A DNA stretch of 64,000 bases from Rhodococcus triatomae BKS 15-14 (GTDB lineage: Bacteria > Actinomycetota > Actinomycetes > Mycobacteriales > Mycobacteriaceae), in the NCBI GenBank assembly GCA_000341795.1, contig AODO01000012.1, forward strand, positions 1 through 64,000, read 5' to 3'. Below, piece by piece: positions 37,237 to 46,881 of this stretch. The notes under the pieces were generated by a model, which saw only the letters and a program-made list of their open reading frames with translations, did no database searches and had not been told where the DNA came from. The translations under genes and the position numbers were made by a program. The number at the start of each line of letters is the position of its first letter. The first letter of the stretch is position 1.

Positions 37237-38217
37237 CTAGACGGTACCAACGGCGCCGGCAGCGGCTCCGAAGCGTCGCCGATAGTCCGCGGGAGCGACG
37301 CCCCGCGCTCGCTGGAAGTGGTGACGCAGCAACGCGGCGGAGCCGAAGCCGCACCGGTGTGCGATCTCCTCGACCGGCAGATCGGTGCGTTCGAGCAGCT
37401 CCTGGGCGCGCAGCACGCGCTGGGTAGCGAGCCACTTCCCCGGGGTGGTGCCCGTCTCGGCGGCGAATCGGCGCGCGAACGTGCGGGGCGACATGGCCGC
37501 CCGGGACGCCAGCGAGTCGACGCTGTGGGGCGAGTCCAGGTGCTCGCCGAGCCAGTCGAGCAGGGCGGCGAGTCCGCTGCCGTCGGATGCGTGGTCGAGG
37601 ACGGGTCGTTCGATGTACTGGCGCTGTCCGCCGTCGCGTTGGGGTGGTGTGACCATGCGCCGCGCGACGGTGTTGGCGACGTCGGAACCGAGTTCGCGGC
37701 GGACGAGATGCAGGCAGGCGTCGATGCCCGCGGCGGTCCCCGCGCTGGTGACCAGTTTTCCTTCGTCGACGAAGAGGACGTCGGGGTCGACCGTGGTCTC
37801 GGGAAAGGCGCGGGCGAGTTCGTCGGCGTGCATCCAGTGGGTGGTGCATCGTCGACCGTCGAGCAGTCCGGCCGCGCCGGCGAGGAACGTCCCGGAGCAC
37901 ACCGTCAGGACGGTGGCTCCGGAGGCAGCGGCCGCGCGAACCGCATCGACGACCTCGGGCGGGTAGTGGGCGCGGATCGTCGTCGCCGTCAGTATCACGA
38001 GGTCGGCGCCCGTGAGACCGTCGACACCGTGTCCGGGGGTGAGGGTGACGCCGGGCACGTTGGTGCGCAGGGGAACTCCCGGTTCGGGGCCGCACACCCG
38101 GAAGTCGAGGGCGGGAACGCCCGCGTCGGTCCGGTCGAGGCCGAACACCTCGCAGACGGTGCCGAACTCGAACATCGCCACCCGGTCGAGGACGACGACC
38201 GCCACACGAGACAGCAT
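37237..38217 (-). CDS. GlxA/FtrA-type transcription regulator (DJ-1/PfpI domain plus AraC helix-turn-helix)
   Basis: A 326-residue regulator. The N-terminal glutamine-amidotransferase-like domain (residues 1-190) holds VLTVCSGTFLAGAAGLLDGR near 105, where a Cys-type nucleophile elbow is preserved, and ATTHW-like THWMHADEL. The C-terminal AraC/XylS domain (about 215-320) has two helix-turn-helix motifs: SVDSLASRAAMSPRTFARRF and PVEEIAHRCGFGSAALLRHHF. Such proteins often activate catabolic genes for amines, betaines or amino acids. The ATG is 6 nt after TAGACT. It is divergent from a small membrane protein gene, with repeats between them that may be its operators. It is not obviously tied to the cob genes downstream. 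Confidence 0.9.
   Translation of the reverse strand: MLSRVAVVVLDRVAMFEFGTVCEVFGLDRTDAGVPALDFRVCGPEPGVPLRTNVPGVTLTPGHGVDGLTGADLVILTATTIRAHYPPEVVDAVRAAAASGATVLTVCSGTFLAGAAGLLDGRRCTTHWMHADELARAFPETTVDPDVLFVDEGKLVTSAGTAAGIDACLHLVRRELGSDVANTVARRMVTPPQRDGGQRQYIERPVLDHASDGSGLAALLDWLGEHLDSPHSVDSLASRAAMSPRTFARRFAAETGTTPGKWLATQRVLRAQELLERTDLPVEEIAHRCGFGSAALLRHHFQRARGVAPADYRRRFGAAAGAVGTV
37241..37246 (-). promoter_or_regulatory. -10 box of a probable leaderless promoter for cobU, inside the 3' end of the regulator gene
   Basis: Minus-strand TACCGT, 7 nt before the GTG at 37233; it overlaps the last codons of the AraC-type regulator. The cob genes may therefore be expressed independently of that gene. 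Confidence 0.45.
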
Positions 38218-38223
38218 GGCGCC

Positions 38224-38229
38224 AGTCTA
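38224..38229 (-). promoter_or_regulatory. -10 box of a probable leaderless promoter for the AraC-type regulator
   Basis: Minus-strand TAGACT, 6 nt before the ATG at 38217. Confidence 0.5.
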
Positions 38230-38245
38230 TGGCGTGATTTTTGCG

Positions 38246-38274
38246 GCCACTGTCTTAGCTGCCACTTTTGGCAG
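38246..38274. promoter_or_regulatory. Candidate operator: direct repeat and inverted repeat in a divergent promoter
   Basis: GCCACT occurs at 38246-38251 and 38261-38266, a 15-bp period suited to AraC-type binding, and CTGCCA-CTTT-TGGCAG at 38259-38274 is a perfect 6-bp inverted repeat. The region is AT-richer than its surroundings. Confidence 0.4.
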
Positions 38275-38301
38275 AAAGTTCTCTGTCGAAGAATTACTGC
38301 C

Positions 38302-38508
38302 ATGACCGGACTCGCGCTCCTCGCACTCGCAGTTCTCGCCGTCGGATGCGCGGTCGCGTCGCGAACCGCACGGCTGCGGAACCGGACCGGACAGGATCCC
38401 CGCCCACTCGCGCGCTACGGGTCCCACTCCGTCGACGATCGTGACCGGGCCCGGGTGGCCGCCGACCTCGCCCTGCTGCGCGGACGGTCAGGGCCCCCGG
38501 CGTCCTGA
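38302..38508 (+). CDS. Small membrane protein, function unknown
   Basis: A 68-residue protein with one N-terminal hydrophobic helix (TGLALLALAVLAVGCAVAS) and a basic, soluble tail (RTARLRNRTGQDPRPLARYG, VAADLALLRGR). The Cys near residue 16 is not in a good lipobox. No family recognised. It is divergent from the AraC-type regulator and could be its target. No clear ribosome-binding site is visible before the ATG (AGAATTACTGCC), so the start is uncertain, but the frame has normal third-position GC bias. Confidence 0.5.
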   Translation: MTGLALLALAVLAVGCAVASRTARLRNRTGQDPRPLARYGSHSVDDRDRARVAADLALLRGRSGPPAS

Positions 38509-38558
38509 GCGGAACGCCCTCGCGGGGCGGGAAAGCGGTCGTCGGGTCGTGATGCAGG

Positions 38559-39224
38559 TCAGACCGGGTCGCCGGGGGAGACCCGGGGCTGGGGTGCGCG
38601 CATCTTGCGGATCTGCGACGAGCGGACGAACGCGTACCACCCGAGCTTGAATCCGCCGTCGAGCGTGTCCGGGAAACGTTCGCGGACCTTGTTGTTGATC
38701 TGGCGGCCCATGATCACGCCCTCGACGACCATGAACAGCATCATCACGAACATGACGAGCGTGACGATCGCCTGCATCGCCGGGTTCAGGAACATCGCCA
38801 TGATCAGCAGGACCGCCAGTGGCATGAACATTCCGACGAGGTGGCGGCGCGAGTCGACGAGGTCGCGCACGTAGGCCCGGACCTCGCCCTTGTCGCGCGG
38901 CAGGAGGTACTTGTCCTCACCGGCGAGCATGCGGGCGCGCCTGTCCGCGGCGTCCGCACGGCGCTCGGCCGCGGCGGCCTTGCGCTGCTCCTTGTCGCCA
39001 CGACTCGCCTTGCGGCGGGCCCGCGCCTCCTTGGCGGTCAGTGGAGCCGGAGCCACCGGTCCACGCTTCCTGCCCTCCGCCTCACGGCGCGACGGCGTCG
39101 GACGGCCCTTGCCTGCCGTCACGGCGGACGGCGCCGGTTCGGTCGGAGGGACGACGGTCGGCTCGTCGACCCCGGCGTCACCGTTGTCGGGATTGTCGGG
39201 GTTTCCACGGCGCAGCAGTTTCAC
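38559..39224 (-). CDS. DUF3043 membrane protein
   Basis: A 221-residue protein of an actinobacterial family of unknown function (Rv2206-like). The first 110 residues are charged and disordered (GRKRGPVAPAPLTAKEARARRK and a Lys/Arg/Ala coiled region), then KYLLPRDKGEVRAYVRDLVDSRR, two transmembrane helices at about 129-149 and 153-173, and GRQINNKVRERFPDTLDGGFKLGWYAFVR, the best conserved part. The GTG start lies 6 nt after TAGCCT. Divergent from the glycerate kinase gene, as in mycobacteria. Confidence 0.87.
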   Translation of the reverse strand: MKLLRRGNPDNPDNGDAGVDEPTVVPPTEPAPSAVTAGKGRPTPSRREAEGRKRGPVAPAPLTAKEARARRKASRGDKEQRKAAAAERRADAADRRARMLAGEDKYLLPRDKGEVRAYVRDLVDSRRHLVGMFMPLAVLLIMAMFLNPAMQAIVTLVMFVMMLFMVVEGVIMGRQINNKVRERFPDTLDGGFKLGWYAFVRSSQIRKMRAPQPRVSPGDPV

Positions 39225-39230
39225 CCCACC

Positions 39231-39236
39231 AGGCTA
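39231..39236 (-). promoter_or_regulatory. -10 box of a probable leaderless promoter for the DUF3043 gene
   Basis: Minus-strand TAGCCT, 6 nt before the GTG at 39224. Confidence 0.5.
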
Positions 39237-39315
39237 CTTGCCACCGTGCACCGGTTTCGACCCCGCTCTCCGGTTCGGTACGTCCGGTGACCGGGCCGAC
39301 CTCTCGATCCGGTTC

Positions 39316-39321
39316 TAGACT
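39316..39321 (+). promoter_or_regulatory. -10 box of a probable leaderless promoter for the glycerate kinase gene
   Basis: TAGACT, 6 nt before the ATG at 39328. Confidence 0.5.
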
Positions 39322-39327
39322 CGCCCG

Positions 39328-40395
39328 ATGCGAGTCCTGATCGCACCCGATTCGTTCGGGGACACACTCACCGCGGTCGAGGCCGCCGACGCGATCGCCG
39401 CGGGGTGGGCGCGGGCACGCCCGGACGACGAACTCGTGGCCGCGCCGCGCTCGGACGGTGGTCCCGGCTTCGTCGACGTCCTCGCCGTGCACGGCGGACT
39501 CGTGCACGAGGTGGTGCCCGCCGGGCCCCTCGACGACGCCGTCACCGCGCGCTGGCTCCTGGACGGCGACGTCGCCTACGTCGAATCCGCGCAGGCGTGC
39601 GGTCTGCACCTGCTCCGAGCCGACCCCGGCACCGCACTGGCCGCACACAGTGCCGGAGTAGGACACCTCGTCGCGGCTGCGGTCGACGCCGGCGCCGGCA
39701 CGGTCGTCGTCGGGCTCGGCGGCAGCGGGTGCACGGACGGCGGCCGCGGGCTCGTCGCCGCACTCGGTGGGACACCCGACGCCGCCGGCCTCGCCGCCGC
39801 CGGCGCTCGACTCGCGGGTGTGCGGCTCGTCGCGGCCACCGACGTCGAGAACCCACTGCTCGGACCGCGGGGCGCCGCTGTGGTGTTCGGACCGCAGAAG
39901 GGCGCCGACGCCGACGCCGTCACCGAACTAGAACGCCGCAACGCCGAGTGGGCGGACGTTCTCGACGAGTGGTGCGGTGCCCCGGTGTCCACCGGCGCGG
40001 GCGCGGGCGCGGCAGGCGGTCTCGGCGCCGCGCTGCTCGCGTTGGGAGCCGAACGCAGGTCGGGCGCCGATGTCGTGGCCGACGTCACCGGGCAGGACAC
40101 CCTGCTCCGGGGTGCGGGCGTCGTCCTGACGGGTGAGGGACGGTTCGACCACCAGTCGCTGGGCGGGAAGGTCGCGGTCGCGCTCGCCCGCGCGGCACGA
40201 GCCGTCCCCGTCCCCGTCGTCGTCCTCGCAGGTCAGGTGGCCCTGGACGGCGACGATCCCGACCTTCGGGGGCTGGGGCTGAGCGGTCTCCGATCCGTGG
40301 CCGACCATGCCGGCTCGGTGCAGCTGGCGATCGACGACGCGGCCACGCAGTTGGCGGGTCTCGCGGAAGAGGTCGCGCGATCGTGGAGATCGTGA
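39328..40395 (+). CDS. Glycerate kinase (GlxK family)
   Basis: ATP-dependent kinase forming phosphoglycerate from glycerate. The 355-residue protein opens with MRVLIAPDSFGDTLTAVEAADAIAAGW, a hallmark of the GlxK/GarK family, and continues with RSDGGPGFVDVL (usually a DGGEGT-type motif; here Gly-Pro-Gly replaces it), VVVGLGGSGCTDGGRGLVAALG near 127, AATDVENPLLGPRGAAVVFGPQKGAD near 170 and LTGEGRFDHQSLGGKV near 265. The altered DGGPGF loop is a small deviation in the substrate region. It precedes the ErpA-like gene by 78 bp in the same direction. Confidence 0.9.
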   Translation: MRVLIAPDSFGDTLTAVEAADAIAAGWARARPDDELVAAPRSDGGPGFVDVLAVHGGLVHEVVPAGPLDDAVTARWLLDGDVAYVESAQACGLHLLRADPGTALAAHSAGVGHLVAAAVDAGAGTVVVGLGGSGCTDGGRGLVAALGGTPDAAGLAAAGARLAGVRLVAATDVENPLLGPRGAAVVFGPQKGADADAVTELERRNAEWADVLDEWCGAPVSTGAGAGAAGGLGAALLALGAERRSGADVVADVTGQDTLLRGAGVVLTGEGRFDHQSLGGKVAVALARAARAVPVPVVVLAGQVALDGDDPDLRGLGLSGLRSVADHAGSVQLAIDDAATQLAGLAEEVARSWRS

Positions 40396-40473
40396 CCGGG
40401 AGCGGCGGGAATACCGAGGCGAAGAGTACGGTTGACGTGTTCACGGGTTTGGTACGAGCGAACAGGAGAGCCC

Positions 40474-40854
40474 ATGACAGTGCAGAACGAGAGCGCCGCT
40501 GCGACCGGAGGCGTGCAGACCGAGGCTGCGCACAAGGTCGTCATGTCGGATGCGGCGGCCGCGAAGGCCAAGGCTCTGCTCGACCAGGAGGGCCGCGACG
40601 ACCTGGCCCTGCGCATCGCCGTCCAGCCGGGTGGCTGCGCCGGACTCCGGTATCAGCTGTTCTTCGACGACCGCTCGCTCGACGGTGACCTCGTCGTCGA
40701 CTTCGGCGGCGTCAACCTGGCCGTCGACCGGATGAGCGCTCCCTACGTCGAGGGCGCGACGATCGACTTCGTCGACTCCATCGAGAAGCAGGGCTTCACG
40801 ATCGACAATCCGAATGCCACCGGCTCCTGCGCCTGCGGCGATTCGTTCAACTGA
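40474..40854 (+). CDS. erpA: A-type iron-sulfur carrier, ErpA/HesB-like
   Basis: A 126-residue A-type carrier that hands iron-sulfur clusters to target enzymes such as LipA and the Rieske protein, both encoded nearby. After an N-terminal extension of about 22 residues, the HesB domain shows the three conserved cysteines: VQPGGCAGLRYQLFFDD near residue 57 and the C-terminal GSCACGDSFN (two Cys, 119 and 121 approximately). The ATG at 40474 has AGGAG 6-7 nt upstream. A strong hairpin follows the stop. Orthologous position to Rv2204c, upstream of the cytochrome region. Confidence 0.93.
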   Translation: MTVQNESAAATGGVQTEAAHKVVMSDAAAAKAKALLDQEGRDDLALRIAVQPGGCAGLRYQLFFDDRSLDGDLVVDFGGVNLAVDRMSAPYVEGATIDFVDSIEKQGFTIDNPNATGSCACGDSFN

Positions 40855-40873
40855 CCGCACCGCACAGCCTGTC

Positions 40874-40910
40874 GTCCGGCGCGGCACCCCCGGTGGGTGC
40901 CGCGCCGGAC
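40874..40910 (+). terminator. Terminator hairpin after the ErpA-like gene
   Basis: A 16-bp perfect stem (GTCCGGCGCGGCACCC and complement) with a 5-nt loop, 20 bp past the stop. Confidence 0.7.
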
Positions 40911-40942
40911 GCATGTCCGGGCGAGGTCCGGACGGCGGGTAG

Positions 40943-41947
<1,005 letters not shown>

Positions 41948-41956
41948 ACGCCTGCG

Positions 41957-42008
41957 GCGCCTGTGCGCGAGTTCGGTAGCCGGAGCTACCGAACTCGCGC
42001 ACAGGCGC
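41957..42008. terminator. Bidirectional terminator between adoK and asnB
   Basis: A perfect 24-bp stem with a CGGA tetraloop, in the 68-bp gap of convergent genes. Confidence 0.8.
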
Positions 42009-42015
42009 GCAGCGC

Positions 42016-43941
42016 CTACACGTGGACCGGGTACGCCGGTTCCTGGATCTGCGGCACGATGCGCTTCTCCACGAAGATGCCGTGCCAGACCATGAAGCAG
42101 AGCACCGTCCACAGCCGGCGGCTGTGGTCCGAGACGCCGTCCCGGTGTTCGTTCAGCATCGACGCGACCGCGGCCTTGTCGAAGATGTGGTCGGTCTGTG
42201 AGTCGGCGATCTGCTGGTGCGCCCAGTCGAAGAGCTCGGTGCCGCGCAGCCAGTGCCGCAGCGGGACGGGGAAGCCGAGCTTCGCGCGGTGCAGGACGTG
42301 CGCCGGGACGATGCCCTCCAGTGCCTGCCGCAGCGCGTACTTCGTCGTCTGCTTGGTGATCTTCTGATCGAGGGGAACCCGCGACGCGACCTCGAAGACC
42401 TCGGTGTCGAGGAACGGCACCCGCAGCTCGAGTGAGTTCGCCATCGTCATCTTGTCGGCCTTGACCAGGATGTCGCCGCGCAGCCAGGTGAAGAGGTCGA
42501 GGTGCTGCATCCGTGCCACCGGGTCCCAGCCCCGCGACTGCGCGTAGATCGGTCCCGTCACGTCCTGATGCGTCCACTCGGGACGGAAGTCGCGCAGGAC
42601 CGCCCGCAACTGGGCGTCGTTGAAGCTGCGCGCATTCCCGTAGTAGCGCTCCTCGAGGGTCATCGAGCCGCGATTGAGCAGGCTCTTGCCGCGGGTGCCC
42701 TCCGGGATCCGCTCCGACAACCGCCCCGCCGCCCGCCGCAGCGGCGCGGGAAGATACTCGAACGGCTTGAGCGACAACGGTTCCCGGTAGATCGTGTAAC
42801 CGCCGAACAACTCGTCGGCACCCTCGCCCGAGAGCACCACCTTGACGTGTTTGCGTGCTTCCTTCGCGACGAACCACAGCGGCACCAGCGCCGGGTCGGC
42901 GACCGGATCGTCCAGGTACCAGATGATCTCGGGGATCGCGGCGGCGAACTCGGCGGGGGAGACGACCTTGACCACGTGGCGGGCACCGATCGCCGCGGCG
43001 GACTCGGCGGCGACGTCGACCTCGGAGTAGCCCTCCCGCTCGAACCCGGTGGTGAAGGTGATCAGCTTCGGGTTGTGCCGCATCGCCAGCGCCGCGATCG
43101 CGGTGGAGTCGATGCCGCCGGACAGGAACGATCCGACGGTGACGTCGGCGCGCATGTGCTTGGCGACCGAATCCTCGAGCGCCTCCGCGATCTCCCGGTA
43201 GCGGGCCTGTTCCGCGCCGGGCGCGAAGGGACGCACGGGGAACTTCGGGGTGAAGTACCGGGTGATCCGCGGCGCCTCGCCGGGACGAACCCACGCATGG
43301 CAGCCGGATTCGAGTCGCCGGATGTCCGCGTGCAGCGTCTCCGGCTCCGGGACGTACTGCAGCACCGTGTAGTGCTCGATCGCCCTCGGGTCGAGGTCGG
43401 TGTCGATGCCGATGACATCGGCGAGCTCGAGGAGGCTCTTCTTCTCGCTGCCGAACGCCGTTCCCGCCGATCCGGACGCAAGGAACAGGGGCTTGATGCC
43501 GAACGGGTCGCGGGCGATGAAGAGCTCACGCTTCTCGGTGTCCCAGATCGCGAACGCGAACATGCCGCGCAGCCGGCGTACGGCGTCCTCGCCCCAGTGG
43601 TGGAACGCCGCGACGATCGCCTCGCTGTCGCCCTCGGTGCGAAACTCGGCGCCGTGGTCGCGGGCCAGTTCCTCGCGCAGTTCGAGGTAGTTGTAGATCT
43701 CGCCGTTGAAGGTGAGCGCGTACCGGTCCGGGTTGTCCGCCGGACCCCAGCGCAACGGCTGGTGCGAGTGCTCGATGTCGATGATCGACAGTCGGTTGAA
43801 GCCGAACACGAGGTCGTCGTCGTGCCACGTGCCGTGCTCGTCCGGTCCGCGATGACGCAGGCAGTGCATCGCGGAGTCGACCCGGGCAACGGCGTCGTCG
43901 GAGGTTCCGGCCGAGGTCAGAAACCCGAGCAGTCCACACAC
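42016..43941 (-). CDS. asnB: Asparagine synthetase (glutamine-hydrolysing)
   Basis: Makes asparagine from aspartate, glutamine and ATP (or an equivalent amidation; mycobacterial AsnB is also linked to amidation of cell-wall peptides). The 641-residue protein has an N-terminal class II amidotransferase domain whose nucleophile is Cys2, exposed after Met removal if translation begins at the GTG of 43941 (VCGLLGF); this fixes the start against a longer frame. RHRGPD, LTFNGEIYNYLELREEL and GDSEAI follow. The synthetase domain has the PP-loop FLSGGIDSTAIAALA near 255, LSGEGADELFGGY near 365 and KADKMTMANSLELRVPFLD. Convergent with adoK and divergent from ctaC. Confidence 0.94.
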   Translation of the reverse strand: MCGLLGFLTSAGTSDDAVARVDSAMHCLRHRGPDEHGTWHDDDLVFGFNRLSIIDIEHSHQPLRWGPADNPDRYALTFNGEIYNYLELREELARDHGAEFRTEGDSEAIVAAFHHWGEDAVRRLRGMFAFAIWDTEKRELFIARDPFGIKPLFLASGSAGTAFGSEKKSLLELADVIGIDTDLDPRAIEHYTVLQYVPEPETLHADIRRLESGCHAWVRPGEAPRITRYFTPKFPVRPFAPGAEQARYREIAEALEDSVAKHMRADVTVGSFLSGGIDSTAIAALAMRHNPKLITFTTGFEREGYSEVDVAAESAAAIGARHVVKVVSPAEFAAAIPEIIWYLDDPVADPALVPLWFVAKEARKHVKVVLSGEGADELFGGYTIYREPLSLKPFEYLPAPLRRAAGRLSERIPEGTRGKSLLNRGSMTLEERYYGNARSFNDAQLRAVLRDFRPEWTHQDVTGPIYAQSRGWDPVARMQHLDLFTWLRGDILVKADKMTMANSLELRVPFLDTEVFEVASRVPLDQKITKQTTKYALRQALEGIVPAHVLHRAKLGFPVPLRHWLRGTELFDWAHQQIADSQTDHIFDKAAVASMLNEHRDGVSDHSRRLWTVLCFMVWHGIFVEKRIVPQIQEPAYPVHV

Positions 43942-44088
43942 AGCGTCCAATACCTCTATTCGCTTCGGGGGCACTCCGCACCGGCGTGAACAGGCGGGGA
44001 GGAAGTTGCCGATTGATTCTGCCGAGTATGCCGCAGTCCCGCAGAACCGCCGGGTGTGACCCGGGAGTGGATGGACGGCAGCTTTGGT

Positions 44089-44101
44089 CTACGCTGCGTA
44101 G
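44089..44101. repeat. Inverted repeat in the ctaC promoter region
   Basis: CTACGC-T-GCGTAG, a perfect 6-bp inverted repeat, lies 55 bp before the ctaC start in the asnB-ctaC divergent region. It could be a regulator site for the respiratory genes; no named consensus matches with confidence. Confidence 0.35.
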
Positions 44102-44155
44102 TATTCGGGTGGTCCGCTGGGCTGCCCCTATCAATTTTGCGGCGATCAGGAAGGC

Positions 44156-45226
44156 GTGAACGTGGCGCAGAGTCGGATCCTTCGGCGAGCGGGGCTAGCG
44201 GTCTCATTGGGACTGGCCGCCATGCTGCTGTCGGGATGTTCGATCGACAATTCGGTGCTTCGCTTCGGATGGCCGTCGGGCATCACCCCCCAGGCCGAGC
44301 GGATGCGCGAACTGTGGACCTGGTCCGTGATCGCGGCCCTGTTCATGGGCGTGATCGTGTGGGGCCTGACGTTCTGGACGGTCATCTTCCACCGGAAGAA
44401 GAAGGACTCGCCGGAGTTCCCGCGGCAGACCGCGTACAACGTGCCGCTCGAGCTCTTCTACACGGCCGTTCCCTTCGTGATCATCGCCGTGCTCTTCTAC
44501 TTCACCGTGGTCGTGCAGAACTACGTCCACGAGAAGAAGGAGGACCCGAACGTCGTCGTCGACGTGACCGCCTTCCAGTGGAACTGGAAGTTCGGCTACC
44601 GCTCCATCGACCTCGGTGACGGCACGGCGAAGTACGACGGTGTCGACGCGGAAGCACAAGCTGCCGCGGAGGCGCCGGCCGAAGAGCAGGTCATCCACGG
44701 CCACGAGGTTCCGGGTCCGCTCGCGGGCAAGGGTGAGCACGACCTGTCGTACCTGCGCTACGACACCATCGAGACGGTCGGGACGAGCACCGAGATTCCG
44801 GTTCTGGTCCTGCCGACCGGGAAGCGGATCGAGTTCGTCCTCGCGGCCTCCGACGTCATCCACGCGTTCTGGGTTCCGGAGTTCCTCTTCAAGCGGGACG
44901 TCATGCCGAACCCGAAGGAGAACCACTCCGACAACGTCTTCCAGATCAGTGAGATCCAGAAGGAAGGCGCGTTCGTCGGACGCTGCGCCGAGATGTGCGG
45001 CACCTACCACGCGATGATGAACTTCGAGGTCCGTGCCGTGAGCCCGGAGAAGTTCGCGGAGTACATCGAGCTGCGCAAGCCGGTGGACGAGGGCGGCAAG
45101 GCCTTGACGACCGCCGAGGCTCTCGCCGCGATCGGTGAGTCGCCCGTCGCGACCTCGACCACGCCGTTCAACACCGAACGCACCTACCGCCAGGCCACCG
45201 AAGTTCTCGAGGGCGAGTACCAGTAA
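44156..45226 (+). CDS. ctaC: Cytochrome c oxidase subunit II (aa3-type), lipoprotein
   Basis: CuA-bearing subunit of the actinobacterial aa3 oxidase. A lipoprotein signal ends [11 protein letters not shown], so the N-terminus is anchored by Cys27. Two transmembrane helices follow ([19 protein letters not shown] and the [19 protein letters not shown] segment), then a periplasmic cupredoxin domain with [11 protein letters not shown] and the CuA ligands in [14 protein letters not shown]. Two GTG starts are possible; the one at 44162 is better spaced from AGGAAGG, while 44156 is given here. ctaF follows 75 bp later. The catalytic subunit ctaD is not in the window. Confidence 0.95.
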   Translation: MNVAQSRILRRAGLAVSLGLAAMLLSGCSIDNSVLRFGWPSGITPQAERMRELWTWSVIAALFMGVIVWGLTFWTVIFHRKKKDSPEFPRQTAYNVPLELFYTAVPFVIIAVLFYFTVVVQNYVHEKKEDPNVVVDVTAFQWNWKFGYRSIDLGDGTAKYDGVDAEAQAAAEAPAEEQVIHGHEVPGPLAGKGEHDLSYLRYDTIETVGTSTEIPVLVLPTGKRIEFVLAASDVIHAFWVPEFLFKRDVMPNPKENHSDNVFQISEIQKEGAFVGRCAEMCGTYHAMMNFEVRAVSPEKFAEYIELRKPVDEGGKALTTAEALAAIGESPVATSTTPFNTERTYRQATEVLEGEYQ

Positions 45227-45301
45227 GCGGTGCCGACGGCACTCGACGACCTCCCGGACCGCACGGCTTCCGACGACCTCGCTACATAAGGACGAGCTGA
45301 T

Positions 45302-45718
45302 ATGAAGATCGAAGCGAAGCTCTTCGAGATCTTGACGGTGTTTTTCATCTTCATCGCCATCGTGTACGGCATCTTCACCGCCGTCTCGCGGACCGGCGTC
45401 GAGTGGGCGGGTACCACCGCGCTGGTGCTGACCGGCGGGTTGAGCCTCATCATCGGCACGTACTTCCGGTTCGTCGCTCGCCGCCTCGACACCCGTCCCG
45501 AGGACTACGAGGACGCCGAGATCTCCGACGGCGCGGGCGACCTGGGCTTCTTCAGCCCCGGTAGCTTCTGGCCGATCCTGGTCGCGGCCGGTGCGGCGTT
45601 CACCGCCGTCGCGCTCGCGTTCTTCCAGCCCTGGATGATCGTGGTCGGTGCCGTGCTGGTCATCGCCTCCGCTGCGGGCCTGGTCTTCGAGTACCACATC
45701 GGTCCCGAGAAGCACTGA
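45302..45718 (+). CDS. ctaF: Cytochrome c oxidase subunit IV, actinobacterial type
   Basis: A 138-residue accessory subunit of the aa3 oxidase, specific to actinobacteria. Four hydrophobic helices are visible in two pairs: residues about 8-28 and 37-57, then about 88-105 and 108-130. The motif [29 protein letters not shown] between the pairs is characteristic. ATG preceded by AAGGACGAG. It follows ctaC in the same operon and is ended by a strong hairpin. Confidence 0.93.
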   Translation: MKIEAKLFEILTVFFIFIAIVYGIFTAVSRTGVEWAGTTALVLTGGLSLIIGTYFRFVARRLDTRPEDYEDAEISDGAGDLGFFSPGSFWPILVAAGAAFTAVALAFFQPWMIVVGAVLVIASAAGLVFEYHIGPEKH

Positions 45719-45733
45719 CACCGCAGGTTTTCG

Positions 45734-45777
45734 CGCCGAGGGCGCCGCTACTCCCAGGGAGTGCGGCGCCCTCGGCG
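45734..45777 (+). terminator. Terminator of the ctaC-ctaF operon
   Basis: A 15-bp perfect stem (CGCCGAGGGCGCCGC and complement) with a 14-nt loop, followed by TTT, 15 bp past the ctaF stop. Confidence 0.75.
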
Positions 45778-45882
45778 TTTCGCGTCTGCGGGGTGTCCCG
45801 TGTCGTCGCGTCGACACCCGCGGCGGAGAGAGCCGCGATCCAGCAGTGTTCTTCACGGCCGGACGGTGAGCGGGATGCGACG

Positions 45883-46191
45883 ATGGCCGACGTGATCCTC
45901 GAACACGCGCTGTTGAACGTCCGCCCCGGGCAGGAATCGGACTTCGAGGCGGCTTTCGCGAGCGCGAAGTCGATCATCTCCTCGATGCCGGGCTTCGATC
46001 AGCTGACACTGTCGCGGTGCATCGAGCGGCCGGGAACCTACCTGCTGCTCGTGCACTGGGAGAAGGTGGAAGACCACGTCGACGGCTTCCGCGGCTCGCC
46101 CCGATACGAGCGCTGGCGTCAGCTGCTGCACCACTTCTACGAACCGTTCCCGCGGGTCGAGCACTACCAACCGGTGCTCGCCGTGCGGTGA
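45883..46191 (+). CDS. Antibiotic biosynthesis monooxygenase (ABM) domain protein
   Basis: A 102-residue dimeric alpha/beta-barrel protein of the ABM superfamily, whose members include quinol monooxygenases and heme-degrading proteins. The domain fills the protein: ILEHALLNVRPGQESDFEAAF, SMPGFDQLTLSRCIERPGTYLLLVHWEKVEDHVDGFR and a terminal HHFYEPFPRVEHYQPV. The ATG at 45883 is preferred over an in-frame Met 90 bp upstream. It sits in a small patch of accessory genes between the two halves of the respiratory gene cluster, which is not present at this spot in M. tuberculosis. Substrate unknown. Confidence 0.8.
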   Translation: MADVILEHALLNVRPGQESDFEAAFASAKSIISSMPGFDQLTLSRCIERPGTYLLLVHWEKVEDHVDGFRGSPRYERWRQLLHHFYEPFPRVEHYQPVLAVR

Positions 46192-46271
46192 GGCCGTAGC
46201 GACGGCGCCGGTTCATCCGACCGGTCGGGCCTGTTCCGTCCCGTCGCGTGCCACCCGGGCAGCACTCCCAG

Positions 46272-46298
46272 CACCCGGCCGCCGCATCCGGCCGGGTG
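46272..46298. terminator. Hairpin between convergent genes
   Basis: CACCCGGCCG and its complement with a 7-nt loop, between the ABM gene and the tautomerase gene. Confidence 0.55.
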
Positions 46299-46342
46299 GT
46301 TCGGCGACCGCGGGCCCGTCGACAACCGCGCGTGTGCCGATG

Positions 46343-46738
46343 TCACACGTGTAGGTCGAAGCCGAGGTCGACGTCACTGGCAGCGACTCCACCCCGGATC
46401 CCCCAGTTCTCGGGTCCGCTCTCTCGCAGGGTGATGGTGATGTGATCACGGGGGATTCCGAGCGCCGTCAGCCGGTCGACGATCTCGGTGTAGAGGTGCC
46501 GCTTCGCCTGCCCTGAACGGCCCGCGAAGCAGTCGATGGAGACGATGGTGCAGTACTCGGGTTGAGAGAGTCCCGGGGGACAGGCGAACCGATGGGGCTC
46601 GTGCACCACGAGCCGCACATGCTTGTCCTTGGGAGGGATGCGGAAAGCCGCCACGAGCGCACCGTGGACGGCATCGATGACGGCGACCTCCTCCTCGTCG
46701 GAGTAGCGCCGGCGGACCTCGATCAGGGCAGTGGGCAT
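46343..46738 (-). CDS. Tautomerase-family protein
   Basis: A 131-residue protein of the tautomerase/MIF superfamily. It begins Met-Pro, and removal of Met would expose Pro1, the catalytic base of the family. The chain holds two beta-alpha-beta units: PTALIEVRRRYSDEEEVAVIDAVHGAL and, after VRLVVHEPHRF, IVSIDCFAGRSGQAKRHLYTEIVDRL with DHITITLRESGPENWGIRGG. This double-length form is typical of tautomerases related to malonate semialdehyde or 4-oxalocrotonate enzymes. The ATG at 46738 was chosen for the Pro1 position. Long frames upstream are not coding. Convergent with the ABM gene. Confidence 0.82.
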   Translation of the reverse strand: MPTALIEVRRRYSDEEEVAVIDAVHGALVAAFRIPPKDKHVRLVVHEPHRFACPPGLSQPEYCTIVSIDCFAGRSGQAKRHLYTEIVDRLTALGIPRDHITITLRESGPENWGIRGGVAASDVDLGFDLHV

Positions 46739-46881
46739 GGACACACCCTGGCATGTTCCGGGCTGCGACGCGTCGTGTTCGCCGCGGGGCACCGGTGGGC
46801 CGCCGGGCGGGACGGAATCTCCCGGCAACCCGGGACACCGACCCCTTACGCCCGGGACGGGCAGTCGGACACGATCGTCGG

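Noticed and set aside
37234-37260. Cobalamin riboswitch before the cob genes
   Set aside because: No B12-box sequence is present and cobU appears to be leaderless with the promoter inside the preceding gene.
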